In this document: in pieces, positions 8,589-16,481 of the stretch
Layout: each line of letters begins with the position of its first letter
Position numbering within the stretch: the stretch's first letter is position 1
The notes under the pieces: generated by a model
Seen by the model: the letters and a program-made list of their open reading frames with translations, nothing else
What the model was told of the DNA's origin: nothing
Databases searched by the model: none
Assembly (NCBI GenBank): GCA_018269055.1
Contig: JAFDVI010000050.1
Coordinates: forward strand, 1 to 55,808
From: Acidobacteriota bacterium
Lineage (GTDB): Bacteria > Acidobacteriota > Blastocatellia > RBC074
Direction: 5' to 3'
DNA length: 55,808 bases
Position numbers and translations under genes: made by a program

Positions 8589-8665
8589 GTGCAACCAGCC
8601 ATGGTTGCACTGCGTTCTGAACGCGATTCTTCAGAGAACCGCGCAACCATGGCTGGTTGCGCTAC
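8589..8665. repeat. REP-like intergenic palindromic element B
   Basis: Two perfect hairpins in inverted orientation: GTGCAACCA (8589-8597), GCCA, TGGTTGCAC (8602-8610), and GCGCAACCA (8641-8649), TGGC, TGGTTGCGC (8654-8662) followed by TAC. Read on the minus strand the second begins GTAGCGCAACC, the same signature as element A. A further GCGTTC-T-GAACGC dyad sits between them (8612-8624). It ends just before the TTTTTCCAAGGAGA ribosome-binding region of the next DinB gene. Confidence 0.75.
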
Positions 8666-8684
8666 TTTTTCCAAGGAGATTTGA

Positions 8685-9203
8685 ATGATGAATACAAAAC
8701 CTTCTGCGGATGAATACGCAGCCTATTACGGAAAATACATCACGCTCGTTTCCGACGGAAACATCGTTGATGCATTGACCAAACAGATGGGCGAAACGCT
8801 GGCCGCCTGGCGAGCCGTCCCAGCCGGCAAAGCCGAGCATCGGTATGCGCCCGGAAAATGGTCAACCAAGGAAATGATGGCGCACGTGATTGATACCGAA
8901 CGGATTATGGCGTACCGGGCGCTGCGCATTGCGCGCGGTGACAAAACCGCGCTGCCTGGATTTGAACAGGATGGTTTCATCGCAAACACTGATTGGTCAT
9001 CGCGAACCATCGCCGATCTGGCCGATGAATTTGAAGCCGTTCGCAAATCGAACCTGATTCTGTTTCGCAACTTCACCGAATCCGCATGGAAGCAAATGGG
9101 AACGGCCAGCGATAATCCGATAAGCACGCGAGCACTGGCATACATCATTGCCGGACACGAGTTGTATCACATGGACATTTTGCGCAATCGGTATCTGGAT
9201 TGA
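8685..9203 (+). CDS. DinB-family metal-binding protein (copy 2)
   Basis: A 172-aa DinB_2-type four-helix protein, distinct from copy 1 but of the same fold. A histidine is in MAHVIDTERI, and the last helix carries HELYHMDILRNRY. YAPGKWSTKEM matches the family's typical PGKWS motif, which copy 1 shows as PGKWSAAEI. Two consecutive ATGs occur; AAGGAGA upstream suits either. It is followed at once by a second cupin gene, repeating the DinB-cupin order. Confidence 0.85.
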   Translation: MMNTKPSADEYAAYYGKYITLVSDGNIVDALTKQMGETLAAWRAVPAGKAEHRYAPGKWSTKEMMAHVIDTERIMAYRALRIARGDKTALPGFEQDGFIANTDWSSRTIADLADEFEAVRKSNLILFRNFTESAWKQMGTASDNPISTRALAYIIAGHELYHMDILRNRYLD

Positions 9204-9211
9204 AGCAGGTT

Positions 9212-9598
9212 ATGGCGAACGTGATTGACGGAACATCAGCGGAGATTCGCAGTGAATGGGCGCACATTGGTCTGGCCGAAGCGTTTGCGCAGTTGGCAAA
9301 TGCCGCTCCTGCCAGATCGGTCGCGCTGTTTGAACACGGAACGTTGCAAGTCAAACTTTACAGTCCCCGCGGCGCCAACGGAGAGTTGGTAGATCCGCAA
9401 ACTCCGCACACGCGCGATGAACTTTATGTCGTCGCGCGTGGCAATGGGGTTTTCTTCAACGGAGAAACTCGCCGCAAGGCATTGGTCGGGGATTTAATTT
9501 TCGCGCCCGCCGGCAAGTCGCATCGGTTCGAGCAATTCAGCAAAGACTTTGCCGTTTGGGTGATGTTTTACGGACCAGAAGGTGGCGAGGCGGTTTAA
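9212..9598 (+). CDS. Cupin domain protein (copy 2)
   Basis: A 128-aa cupin with the motif PHTRDELYVVARGNGVFFNGE, the paired glycine turns, and GDLIFAPAGKSHRFEQF as motif 2. It keeps one histidine in each motif and the E of DELY, enough for a metal site. A TTG at 9200 overlaps the previous stop, but the ATG at 9212 preceded by GCAGGT is more likely. Eight bases separate it from the DinB gene, so the two are co-transcribed. Substrate unknown. Confidence 0.8.
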   Translation: MANVIDGTSAEIRSEWAHIGLAEAFAQLANAAPARSVALFEHGTLQVKLYSPRGANGELVDPQTPHTRDELYVVARGNGVFFNGETRRKALVGDLIFAPAGKSHRFEQFSKDFAVWVMFYGPEGGEAV

Positions 9599-9938
9599 CG
9601 GCCAACGTAAAATCATAAGGATCACATTTCGGACAATCAGATTTTTCTCTGCATCCATTAGGTACGTCTTTTTGTACCACCTGCCTACATCCCTCTAGCA
9701 TTCAAAATCTGCTTTTCTAATCCTCTCTCAAAACGCTTCAATAACCTCAATTTTCACGGTAGTTAGCTGAGGATGGCATCGTGCTTGCTCAGAACGTTGC
9801 TGCTAATTGAAGTGGTAGCAGTGAAATTCAATCTAACCAAAGTTGTTGTTGTCGTTCTGGTAACCCGCTTGGCGGTTGCGCGGAATGATCTCGACAGATT
9901 ACTGACGCCACCAAAATAAGGGAGCAAAAGGAGTATTT
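9599..9938. other. 340-bp intergenic region upstream of csbD-like gene
   Basis: No convincing ORF. It has a small inverted repeat GGTAC (9661-9665) / GTACC (9674-9678) around a T-rich loop. AAAGGAG, the CsbD ribosome binding site, lies near its end. It presumably contains a stress promoter, but no sigma-70 consensus stands out. Confidence 0.5.
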
Positions 9939-10148
9939 ATGTGGAATAAAGATGAAGTCGAAGGCAAAGGAAAACAGATCAAAGGAGCCGCCAAGGAAAA
10001 GATTGGCGAATGGACTGACGATGAAAGTTTGACAGAGGAAGGAACCATGGATCGCGTCGAAGGAAACATTCAGCAGTCTGCTGGCAAGGCGCGACGCAAA
10101 GCCAAAGAGCTTGCGGATGATGTCAAAAAAGACATTCGCGGTAAATAA
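9939..10148 (+). CDS. CsbD-family stress protein
   Basis: A 69-aa highly charged small protein with the family's signature: an N-terminal MWNKDEVEGKGKQIKG-type block, repeated as MDRVEGNIQQSAGKARR, each a predicted helix. CsbD-like proteins are general-stress, desiccation- or osmolarity-induced cytosolic proteins of unknown mechanism. AAAGGAG precedes the ATG. It stands upstream of a BON lipoprotein and an iron permease-like gene, so it may be part of an envelope/osmotic stress group. Confidence 0.9.
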   Translation: MWNKDEVEGKGKQIKGAAKEKIGEWTDDESLTEEGTMDRVEGNIQQSAGKARRKAKELADDVKKDIRGK

Positions 10149-10249
10149 CGGCTTTCGCGAATTGATGCAGAGCGCGAGAAGGCTGAGCTTGATTGCTTCA
10201 GTTTTTTGTTCTGTATCAAGACCTACGTCAGGCTATGAAAGGAGAAATC

Positions 10250-10885
10250 ATGACCAGAACAATACTGACCAGCTCAATACTTATTTTACTAACATTGACT
10301 ATGGCTGCGTGTAATGAAGGACTAAACAACGGTACGACTTCAGGTGCCAGCCAACCCAAAATGAGCGATTCGGAACTGGAAAACGCGATCAAAACCAAAC
10401 TCAATAGCGATGCTCAACTGAAAGCCGCCGACCTTGGCGTCAGCGCCGAGGGAGAAAACAATGCGGCTACACTGAGCGGCACGGTTGAATCGCAAACATT
10501 GCGCATGCGTGCCGTGGAATTGGCTCGTTCCGCCCACGCGGGCTTGATCATCACGGATAAAATTGATGTCAAACCCCGCGAACTATCCCGCGCGGAATAC
10601 ACAGACGAAAATGCCAGAACTGAGCGTGAACGCGCCAGCAGCACTGGCGAAAAGATTGGCAATTCGCTGGATGATGCGTGGATTCACGCCAAGATCGTCA
10701 GCAAGTTGATCGGCAATCCTGACACTCCGGAGCGCAAGATCAATGTGGACGTAATCAACAACGTCGTCACGTTGCGCGGCACGGTTGATTCCAATGAAGA
10801 AAAAACTGAGGCTGAAAGAGTGGCGAAAGGCACCGAAGGCGTAAAGAGCGTCAAAAACATGCTCAAGGTCAACAAGATGAGCTAA
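10250..10885 (+). CDS. Two-BON-domain lipoprotein
   Basis: A 211-aa OsmY-like protein. A hydrophobic leader ends in a lipobox LTMAAC, with C21 the predicted lipidated residue. BON 1 spans roughly 38-103, with the ATLSGTVESQTLRMRAVELAR strand-turn, and BON 2 roughly 142-210 (VTLRGTVDSNEEKTEAE then VKSVKNMLKV). A Glu/Arg-rich linker joins them. BON domains bind phospholipid and are common in periplasmic stress proteins. The ATG at 10250 follows AAAGGAGA; the frame extends upstream without support. A terminator follows at 10916. Confidence 0.9.
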   Translation: MTRTILTSSILILLTLTMAACNEGLNNGTTSGASQPKMSDSELENAIKTKLNSDAQLKAADLGVSAEGENNAATLSGTVESQTLRMRAVELARSAHAGLIITDKIDVKPRELSRAEYTDENARTERERASSTGEKIGNSLDDAWIHAKIVSKLIGNPDTPERKINVDVINNVVTLRGTVDSNEEKTEAERVAKGTEGVKSVKNMLKVNKMS

Positions 10886-10915
10886 CGCGGCAATTGACAC
10901 GTTACCCACAACTGG

Positions 10916-10953
10916 AAGGAAAGGGAGGCCAATCACCGCCTTCCTTTCCTTTT
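10916..10953 (+). terminator. Rho-independent terminator
   Basis: The left arm AAGGAAAGGGAGGC (10916-10929) pairs with GCCTTCCTTTCCTT (10938-10951) with one G-T wobble, and T residues follow. It closes the csbD-like/BON transcript. Confidence 0.85.
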
Positions 10954-11014
10954 ATGCTGACAGGATTCATCGAGTATTGGTGATTTCGCCGGAGTACAAG
11001 GAGGATTGAATCGT

Positions 11015-11416
11015 ATGTCGGAAAAAAACAATTCAACATTCTCACGCTTTGCAAGGTGGATCGCACAGAAAACGGGTCAACCGGGTGCGACGGTCACTGC
11101 CGTCGCAGTGATTGTCGTGTGGGCGCTAAGTGGGCCGTTATTTGGCTTTAGTGATACCTGGCAATTGGTGATTAACACGGGGACTACCATCATCACATTT
11201 TTGATGGTTTTCCTGATCCAGCATACACAAAACCGGGATACGGAAGCTCTTCAAATCAAGTTGGACGAGTTGATTCGCATTCTGAAGGGTGCCCGCAATG
11301 AATTGTTGGACGCCGAAGACCTGGACGACAAAGAACTGGCTCAATTACGAACTCAATTCGCACACCTGGCCAAGCAGGCCCGCACAATTGCTACCCCTTC
11401 CAACAATCACAAGTGA
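11015..11416 (+). CDS. Low-affinity iron permease-family membrane protein
   Basis: A 133-aa protein of the low-affinity iron permease family (fungal Fet4-related; bacterial members are short). Two membrane segments are visible: residues about 25-47 (VTAVAVIVVWALSGPLFGF) and 52-72 (LVINTGTTIITFLMVFLIQ). The conserved HTQNRDTEALQIKLDELIR motif follows, then a charged cytosolic helix. The bacterial role in iron import is untested. The ATG at 11015 sits 9 bases after AAGGAGG; a TTG at 11006 would touch that site and is rejected. Confidence 0.85.
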   Translation: MSEKNNSTFSRFARWIAQKTGQPGATVTAVAVIVVWALSGPLFGFSDTWQLVINTGTTIITFLMVFLIQHTQNRDTEALQIKLDELIRILKGARNELLDAEDLDDKELAQLRTQFAHLAKQARTIATPSNNHK

Positions 11417-11457
11417 GTTGACCGGGGCAGGCTTTTGAGGAAACGGTTTTGAGGGTA

Positions 11458-12060
11458 TTACATCTCGGCGAAGTTTTTTAACAGCTTCAACCCGGCGGTT
11501 TGGCTTTTTTCCGGATGAAATTGAACGCCGAGGATCTTGCCCCTGCCGCAAATCGAAGCGTAGCGCATGCCGTAATCCGTTTCCCCCAGTACGCAGTTTT
11601 GATCCGCCGATTCCACGTAAAATGAGTGAACGAAATAAAAAAACGTTTGACTGGGCAATTCACTGAAAACCGCGTGATCGCGTTTGAATTCCACCTGGTT
11701 CCATCCGATGTGGGGCACGCGCAACTTATCCGGAAATTTCACCACGCGCCCAGGCATTAATCCCAGGCCTTTATGAATGCCGAACTCATGCCCTTCGTCA
11801 AACATCATCTGCAAACCGACACATAACCCAATGATCGGCTTTCCAGCCTTGGCTGCATCCAAAACCAGTTCGTCAAACCCGCGCGCTTTCAATCCATCCA
11901 TACAGGCTTTGAACGCTCCCACGCCAGGCAGCACCAATTTGTCCGCCGAACGCAACAGCTTTTCGTCGCTGGTGACGACGGCGTCAATCCCTTGTGAAGT
12001 AAATGCCTTTTCGACGCTGCGCAAATTGCCAACGCCGTAATCAATAATTGCTATGCTCAT
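11458..12060 (-). CDS. hisH: Imidazole glycerol phosphate synthase glutaminase subunit HisH
   Basis: A 200-aa class I glutamine amidotransferase that feeds ammonia to HisF. The catalytic cysteine is C80 in GLCVGLQMMF (the usual form is GxCxGMQ), and the His/Glu pair is H182 and E184 in GVQFHPEKSQ. IIDYGVGNLRSVEKAF is the standard N-terminus. The start codon overlaps the hisB stop (TGATG), so the two are translationally coupled. Complete; its partner hisF must lie elsewhere. Confidence 0.96.
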   Translation of the reverse strand: MSIAIIDYGVGNLRSVEKAFTSQGIDAVVTSDEKLLRSADKLVLPGVGAFKACMDGLKARGFDELVLDAAKAGKPIIGLCVGLQMMFDEGHEFGIHKGLGLMPGRVVKFPDKLRVPHIGWNQVEFKRDHAVFSELPSQTFFYFVHSFYVESADQNCVLGETDYGMRYASICGRGKILGVQFHPEKSQTAGLKLLKNFAEM

Positions 12061-12647
12061 CAGATGACACCTTTGGTGGACATTACTCCTTCGATCCGAT
12101 TATCCAACCGAACGGCTTGCGATAGCGCACGCGTCGTTGCCTTGAAGACGGCTTCGATGATGTGGTGCTGGTTTCGTCCGTAGAACACTTCGATGTGCAG
12201 ATTGCAGCGGCAATGTTCGGCGAAGGAATGCCAAAAATGCTCGGCCAGTTCGACCGAAAACGTGCCGACCTTGTCGCGCGTGTTTTCGACGCGATACACC
12301 AGAAAATACCGTCCCGACAAATCCACTGCGGTGCGCGCCAGCGTTTCATCCATCGGCACGTAGGCGTGGCCGTAGCGCACAATTCCTTTCTTATCGCCCA
12401 AAGCTTCGGCAAACGCCTGTCCCAGACAAATGGCGATATCTTCGACCGAATGATGATCATCAATTTGCAGATCGCCTTTGCAAGTCAATTCCAGGTCAAA
12501 CAGTCCGTGCCGCGCAAACAGATCGAGCATGTGATCCAAAAACGGCATGCCCGTACTGATGGAACGTTTGCCCGATCCGTCCAGGTTCAATTTCAGATGG
12601 ATGTCGGTTTCCTTGGTAACGCGTTTGATTTCCGCTTGGCGATTCAT
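12060..12647 (-). CDS. hisB: Imidazoleglycerol-phosphate dehydratase
   Basis: A 195-aa IGPD (monofunctional, no phosphatase domain), the sixth step of histidine synthesis. The duplicated Mn-binding motifs are visible: DHML, DDHHSVED in the first half, and EHFWHSFAEH with GRNQHHIIEA in the second. FLDHMLDLFARHG is also typical. ATG at 12647 is chosen because AAGGAGAT precedes it; the ORF could begin at 12689 but that ATG has no ribosome binding site and the extra 14 residues are not typical. Upstream on the same strand is a secreted repeat protein, 79 bases away. Confidence 0.95.
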   Translation of the reverse strand: MNRQAEIKRVTKETDIHLKLNLDGSGKRSISTGMPFLDHMLDLFARHGLFDLELTCKGDLQIDDHHSVEDIAICLGQAFAEALGDKKGIVRYGHAYVPMDETLARTAVDLSGRYFLVYRVENTRDKVGTFSVELAEHFWHSFAEHCRCNLHIEVFYGRNQHHIIEAVFKATTRALSQAVRLDNRIEGVMSTKGVI

Positions 12648-12726
12648 TTCTGCTCGACGATCTCCTTCCACCAGATAAATACCTTTCATGGGATCGTCTG
12701 TAAAGCCAAGCCCGGTTCAGAAGCGT

Positions 12727-14589
12727 TTACGGCGCAAAGTACCCCGACAGGTCAATTACCAAATCCGTCGTCGTCGAGGCGAAGCGTTTGAACGCGCTAT
12801 CGGCTCCCAAACCCACCGTGAAATGCCGGTTGAAAACTGTGCCACTTCGGTAATTTGATGTGGCCACGGTTGGTTGATTGGCGTCACTCGGCCAGAAGGT
12901 CAGGAAGCCATTTGCGCTCACATTGACGGTCGTGGCGTTGCCGACCACGGCTTTGGCTGCGGCGGGAATTCCGGTACAAGTGCCGGTTGCGGGTTGCAGA
13001 TACGCCGTTCCGCCGATCATTTGCGCGCCAGGCGTGAAGCAGCCAGTCCGCCCTGCGCGCGTATCCAGCAATCTGACGGGAGTCGGCAGCGGATTGAACA
13101 ACAAGCCTTGACCATTACTGTCGTTTAGTTGTGTGCTGAAATAACCCAGCACATCCACCACCAAATCCGTCGTCGCTGCGGTGTAGATATTGAACTGACC
13201 GCTTGGCGCGAGGCCCACCGTGAACGGCGCATTCATGTTGATGCCGGTCTGGAAGTTTGAACTGGCGGCCAGCGGCCTTGTAGCATCCGCTGGAAACAAC
13301 GTCAGGAAGCCGTTGCTTTGTGGACTGACGACAGTTGCGTTGCCCACCAAAGCCAAAGCTCCGGCGGGAATCAACACGCCATCGCAAGTCGTTGTGCCGA
13401 GTTGCGTCGTCGTCGAACCTGCGGCGAGTTGCGCGCCAGGCGTAAAGCACGCCGTTGCTCCGACGCGCGAATCCATCAAGCGCACCGGATGCGGCAACGG
13501 ATGAAAATACAAGCCGCCGCCGGAAGGCGGCGCGTAATATCCCGTGATGTCTACGACGACGTTCGTGTTTGTGGTGACGTAGATATTGAAAGCTCCGCTG
13601 GCAGCGCCGAGTCCGACGGTAAAAACATTGTTCAACACTTGATTCGCAGCAAAATTGGAATTGGCCACCAGCGGTCGCATGACATCGCTGGGATAAAGCG
13701 TCAAAAAGCCTCCGCCGGATTCGACCGTCGTGATGTTGCCGGTCAGCGCTTTGGCATTCGCAGGGATCGTCAAGCCATCACACGTCCGTCCCCCAGCCGT
13801 CTGCGTTCGCGAAGTGTTGCCCGGAATCTGCGCTCCCGGCGTGTCGCAGCCCGTTTGCCCTGGACGTGTATCGAGCAAGCGCACCGGATGCGCCAAGGGA
13901 TAAAACTGCAATCCGCTGCTGACCGTGCTGATCGTTACCGCATACACCTGGAATCCCTGACAGCCGAGATTGTCCGTCGCCGTGATCGTGAAATTGAATG
14001 TTCCCGCTGCGGTCGGCGTCCCGGACAAGGTGTCGCCCACCAGGTTCAATCCCGTCGGCAGATTGCCAATGCTGACGGCAAAACTGTACGGCGCAGTTCC
14101 GCCTCCAGCAGTAAAAGTCTGCGCCGGATAGCTGCCCCCGACAGTTCCGTTGGGCAGCGTTGGCGGATTCACCAGAATGGTTGGGCATCCGCCGCTCTGC
14201 CCGCTGACGACAAAGCCTCCTTCGACCGCATACTGTCCGCCGCTCGAAGCTCCGACCACACTTTGCCCGATCACGCCAGATTCAGCGTAACTCCCGCTGG
14301 AACTTGCGCCGCCTCCACCCGCAATGACCGACTGCGTGATGTTGTAGTTTCCTCCGCTTTGTGCCGACGCAAGCGCGGCTTCGGTTGTTAGCAAGCCCTC
14401 GGAATTGATAACGGCAACGGCACCGTTTCGCCCACGTGGATGCGACAAAGCTGGGGCAGACAGTGCAGCAGAGGCCACGTGAAGACGGCGCTCTTGCTCG
14501 CTCGCCCGGTAGGCGTAGGCACTCAACCCCGACAAGATGAACAAGCATAAGAGCGGCGTCAGTTTCGTTGGTCGCCAATTGGGCTTCAT
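12727..14589 (-). CDS. Exported protein with putative-Ig domain and three ~120-aa repeats
   Basis: A 620-aa predicted secreted protein. The hydrophobic leader LTPLLCLFILSGLSAYA is at residues 11-27. A Gly/Ser-rich segment follows (to about 130), then a He_PIG-type Ig domain at about 135-220 containing PTGLNLVGDTLSGTPTAAG. Three copies of a repeat follow to the end. Each begins with a PLxHPVRLLDTR-like strand, has a Cys pair around TPGAQ, a GNxTxV strand, a FLTLxPxDxxRP turn, FTVGL, and ends VVDxxGYxAP. The last copy is nearly the same as the fragment at 1-303. GGAGAAAAA precedes the ATG. Function is unknown; an extracellular beta-repeat protein is inferred. Confidence 0.8.
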   Translation of the reverse strand: MKPNWRPTKLTPLLCLFILSGLSAYAYRASEQERRLHVASAALSAPALSHPRGRNGAVAVINSEGLLTTEAALASAQSGGNYNITQSVIAGGGGASSSGSYAESGVIGQSVVGASSGGQYAVEGGFVVSGQSGGCPTILVNPPTLPNGTVGGSYPAQTFTAGGGTAPYSFAVSIGNLPTGLNLVGDTLSGTPTAAGTFNFTITATDNLGCQGFQVYAVTISTVSSGLQFYPLAHPVRLLDTRPGQTGCDTPGAQIPGNTSRTQTAGGRTCDGLTIPANAKALTGNITTVESGGGFLTLYPSDVMRPLVANSNFAANQVLNNVFTVGLGAASGAFNIYVTTNTNVVVDITGYYAPPSGGGLYFHPLPHPVRLMDSRVGATACFTPGAQLAAGSTTTQLGTTTCDGVLIPAGALALVGNATVVSPQSNGFLTLFPADATRPLAASSNFQTGINMNAPFTVGLAPSGQFNIYTAATTDLVVDVLGYFSTQLNDSNGQGLLFNPLPTPVRLLDTRAGRTGCFTPGAQMIGGTAYLQPATGTCTGIPAAAKAVVGNATTVNVSANGFLTFWPSDANQPTVATSNYRSGTVFNRHFTVGLGADSAFKRFASTTTDLVIDLSGYFAP

Positions 14590-14655
14590 TTTTTCTCCGT
14601 TGCGCGATGCGCGCTTACTTTCTTCCTGCGGACGCAGTCACCGTCTCAGGCAGAC

Positions 14656-16458
14656 TTAGTGGCCGATGGTCGCTGTGCCGTTTGGTGAAATAATTGTTAC
14701 AGGTATGGAAATAGGTGGTGAAGTGAATGTTTCCGGGCTGGAACCCGGGCCTTTGATCCGAATGGTTCTACCAGCGACAGGAAAAGATATGGCGGCGTTT
14801 AGCGCAGCACCAAGAGTCTTATACGGCGCAGCAAACGATCCTCTTTCTACACCGACATAATTGAAATCCACCCAGATTGGTCCCGCGATTTGGATCAAGT
14901 CCGAACTAATCCCATTGGCGACAACCGCCAGGTTGTAAATACCTGGCCCGGTAACCCCGCCATTCAAGTCAATATCCGGCAATGTGAATTCCGTGGTGAC
15001 TGGCGTGTTTCCAGTCATGACGCTGGTGCTGCTCCAATTGAATGTTCTCCCGTATCGGACGTTGCCCCCGGAATCAATCAAACGCACCAAAGGATAATTG
15101 CTGTCCATCTGAGCATCATCACCATAAGAAGCTCCTTCGGATATGCCGTTGAGCTTGGTACCAATCAAATGATATGACCCGTCGGCGTTCGCAGTGATGC
15201 TGGTAATGGTTGGCTTTCCGGCAGCTAATGGAGCCGGTGCGAAATCGGGCGCGTAGGCATAGAGCTGATTTCCGAAGTTGGAATACAGCACTGTCCCGTT
15301 AGGCAGGGCAAGCATAAGGTTTTGGTAAGCGGGAACATTGACAGTGGCACCGGTTGGACCGTTGATCGTCGTGAATGAATTCGCCACCGGATCGTAAATG
15401 GCGAAACTGGTTGGAGTGGGAAAGATGTTCATGGTCGGATCGTTGGGATCCGGAAACATCAGTGGGCTGAACGCGCAGAGAATTCTGCCGTTGACCATCA
15501 TCGCCGCCCCTGCGTCGGGAGCACCTCCCGCCACAAGATTGTTATTCGCATCCCTGACATTCGGGATATTCGGGCCTTGAACCCAGGTGCCTGGGTTGTT
15601 GTTGCCAGAGGGTGTATAGAGAGCGGTGGTGCTATCGCCCCCTAAGAAAAACGCCCTTCCGTCTGGGAGCAAAAAGGCACCACCAGTTTCTGAGCCGACG
15701 CTGGAATACAGGTTGACTCCAACATTGCCGTCGGTAATCCATTGATTCGTCGTTTGAAGAAAACGCTGCGAAACCAGGCTGTTGGTTGGAACTGTCAGAA
15801 TGCTGTCGTCCGGCAGCTTGAGCCAGGTTACTTCGTTTTGGTTTGCCATGCCTTGAGGTGTCGGCCCTGGCGACCAGGTGTTCTGCCAAGGGGCGTAAAT
15901 CAGGGTGATCCCACCTGTAGCTGGCCCGACGAGCACTCTACCGTCTCGGAGAATCTTCGAAACAGAATCCGACAGGGTTGCTCCCGGTGCCGGGGTCGAG
16001 GTCCATTGGTTGAGCACCGGATCATAGACCTCGGCAGTAGCGCCACCCGTACCATATTCGCCTCCTGCAATCAGGACTCTGCCGTCTCGAAGGACGACCG
16101 ACGAATACCATAGGCGCGTGCTAAGCATAGGGCTGAGCGTTGTCCACGTTCCATTGACGTAACTGCCGTTGACCGGTGTCAGCCGATACCAAATCCGTGA
16201 TCCGCTGCTCGTCGGCATTTCGTTAGGGTCAGTCACACGGCTTGCCGCCATGACTGTTCCGTCGGAAAGCAAGAGCATCAATCCAACCCCACCCGGTGCG
16301 GTATGTGCGAGCGGTGTCCATCCGGCAATGATCGCAGGCGCTAAAACCAAGAGTAATGCCATTGAAAGAACAAACTCTCGCAAAGCGCGAGCAAGCCGGG
16401 AAATGATGCTTCTTGTGATCATCATATTGGTTGCAAGCTGTGAAATGGTTGTTTTCAT
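14656..16458 (-). CDS. Secreted galactose-oxidase-like kelch propeller protein
   Basis: A 600-aa exported protein. Leader: charged start, then VLSMALLLVLAPAIIAG (about 32-48). A kelch-like propeller follows, with recurring SVVLRDGRVLIAGGEYG, ILRDGRVLVGP, LLPDGRAFFLGG and LALPNGTVLYS strands. A domain with GISEGASYGDDAQMDSNYPLVRL resembles the DUF1929 region of galactose oxidase-like proteins. The end (YVGVERGSFAAPYKTLGAALNA... TIGH) resembles the beginning of a right-handed beta-helix (DUF1565 type). No copper-ligand set can be assigned, so oxidase activity is not claimed. The third codon of the ORF, ATG at 16458, is placed properly behind AGGA. Confidence 0.75.
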   Translation of the reverse strand: MKTTISQLATNMMITRSIISRLARALREFVLSMALLLVLAPAIIAGWTPLAHTAPGGVGLMLLLSDGTVMAASRVTDPNEMPTSSGSRIWYRLTPVNGSYVNGTWTTLSPMLSTRLWYSSVVLRDGRVLIAGGEYGTGGATAEVYDPVLNQWTSTPAPGATLSDSVSKILRDGRVLVGPATGGITLIYAPWQNTWSPGPTPQGMANQNEVTWLKLPDDSILTVPTNSLVSQRFLQTTNQWITDGNVGVNLYSSVGSETGGAFLLPDGRAFFLGGDSTTALYTPSGNNNPGTWVQGPNIPNVRDANNNLVAGGAPDAGAAMMVNGRILCAFSPLMFPDPNDPTMNIFPTPTSFAIYDPVANSFTTINGPTGATVNVPAYQNLMLALPNGTVLYSNFGNQLYAYAPDFAPAPLAAGKPTITSITANADGSYHLIGTKLNGISEGASYGDDAQMDSNYPLVRLIDSGGNVRYGRTFNWSSTSVMTGNTPVTTEFTLPDIDLNGGVTGPGIYNLAVVANGISSDLIQIAGPIWVDFNYVGVERGSFAAPYKTLGAALNAAISFPVAGRTIRIKGPGSSPETFTSPPISIPVTIISPNGTATIGH

Positions 16459-16481
16459 AAGCATCCTAATGATTATCGAGA

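Noticed and set aside
8039..8665. CRISPR-like repeats
   Set aside because: Only two dyads with different internal sequences and a gene between; no regular spacers.
13318..14391. Plus-strand ORF of 357 aa
   Set aside because: Antisense to the three-repeat exported protein; Arg-rich, no recognisable fold.
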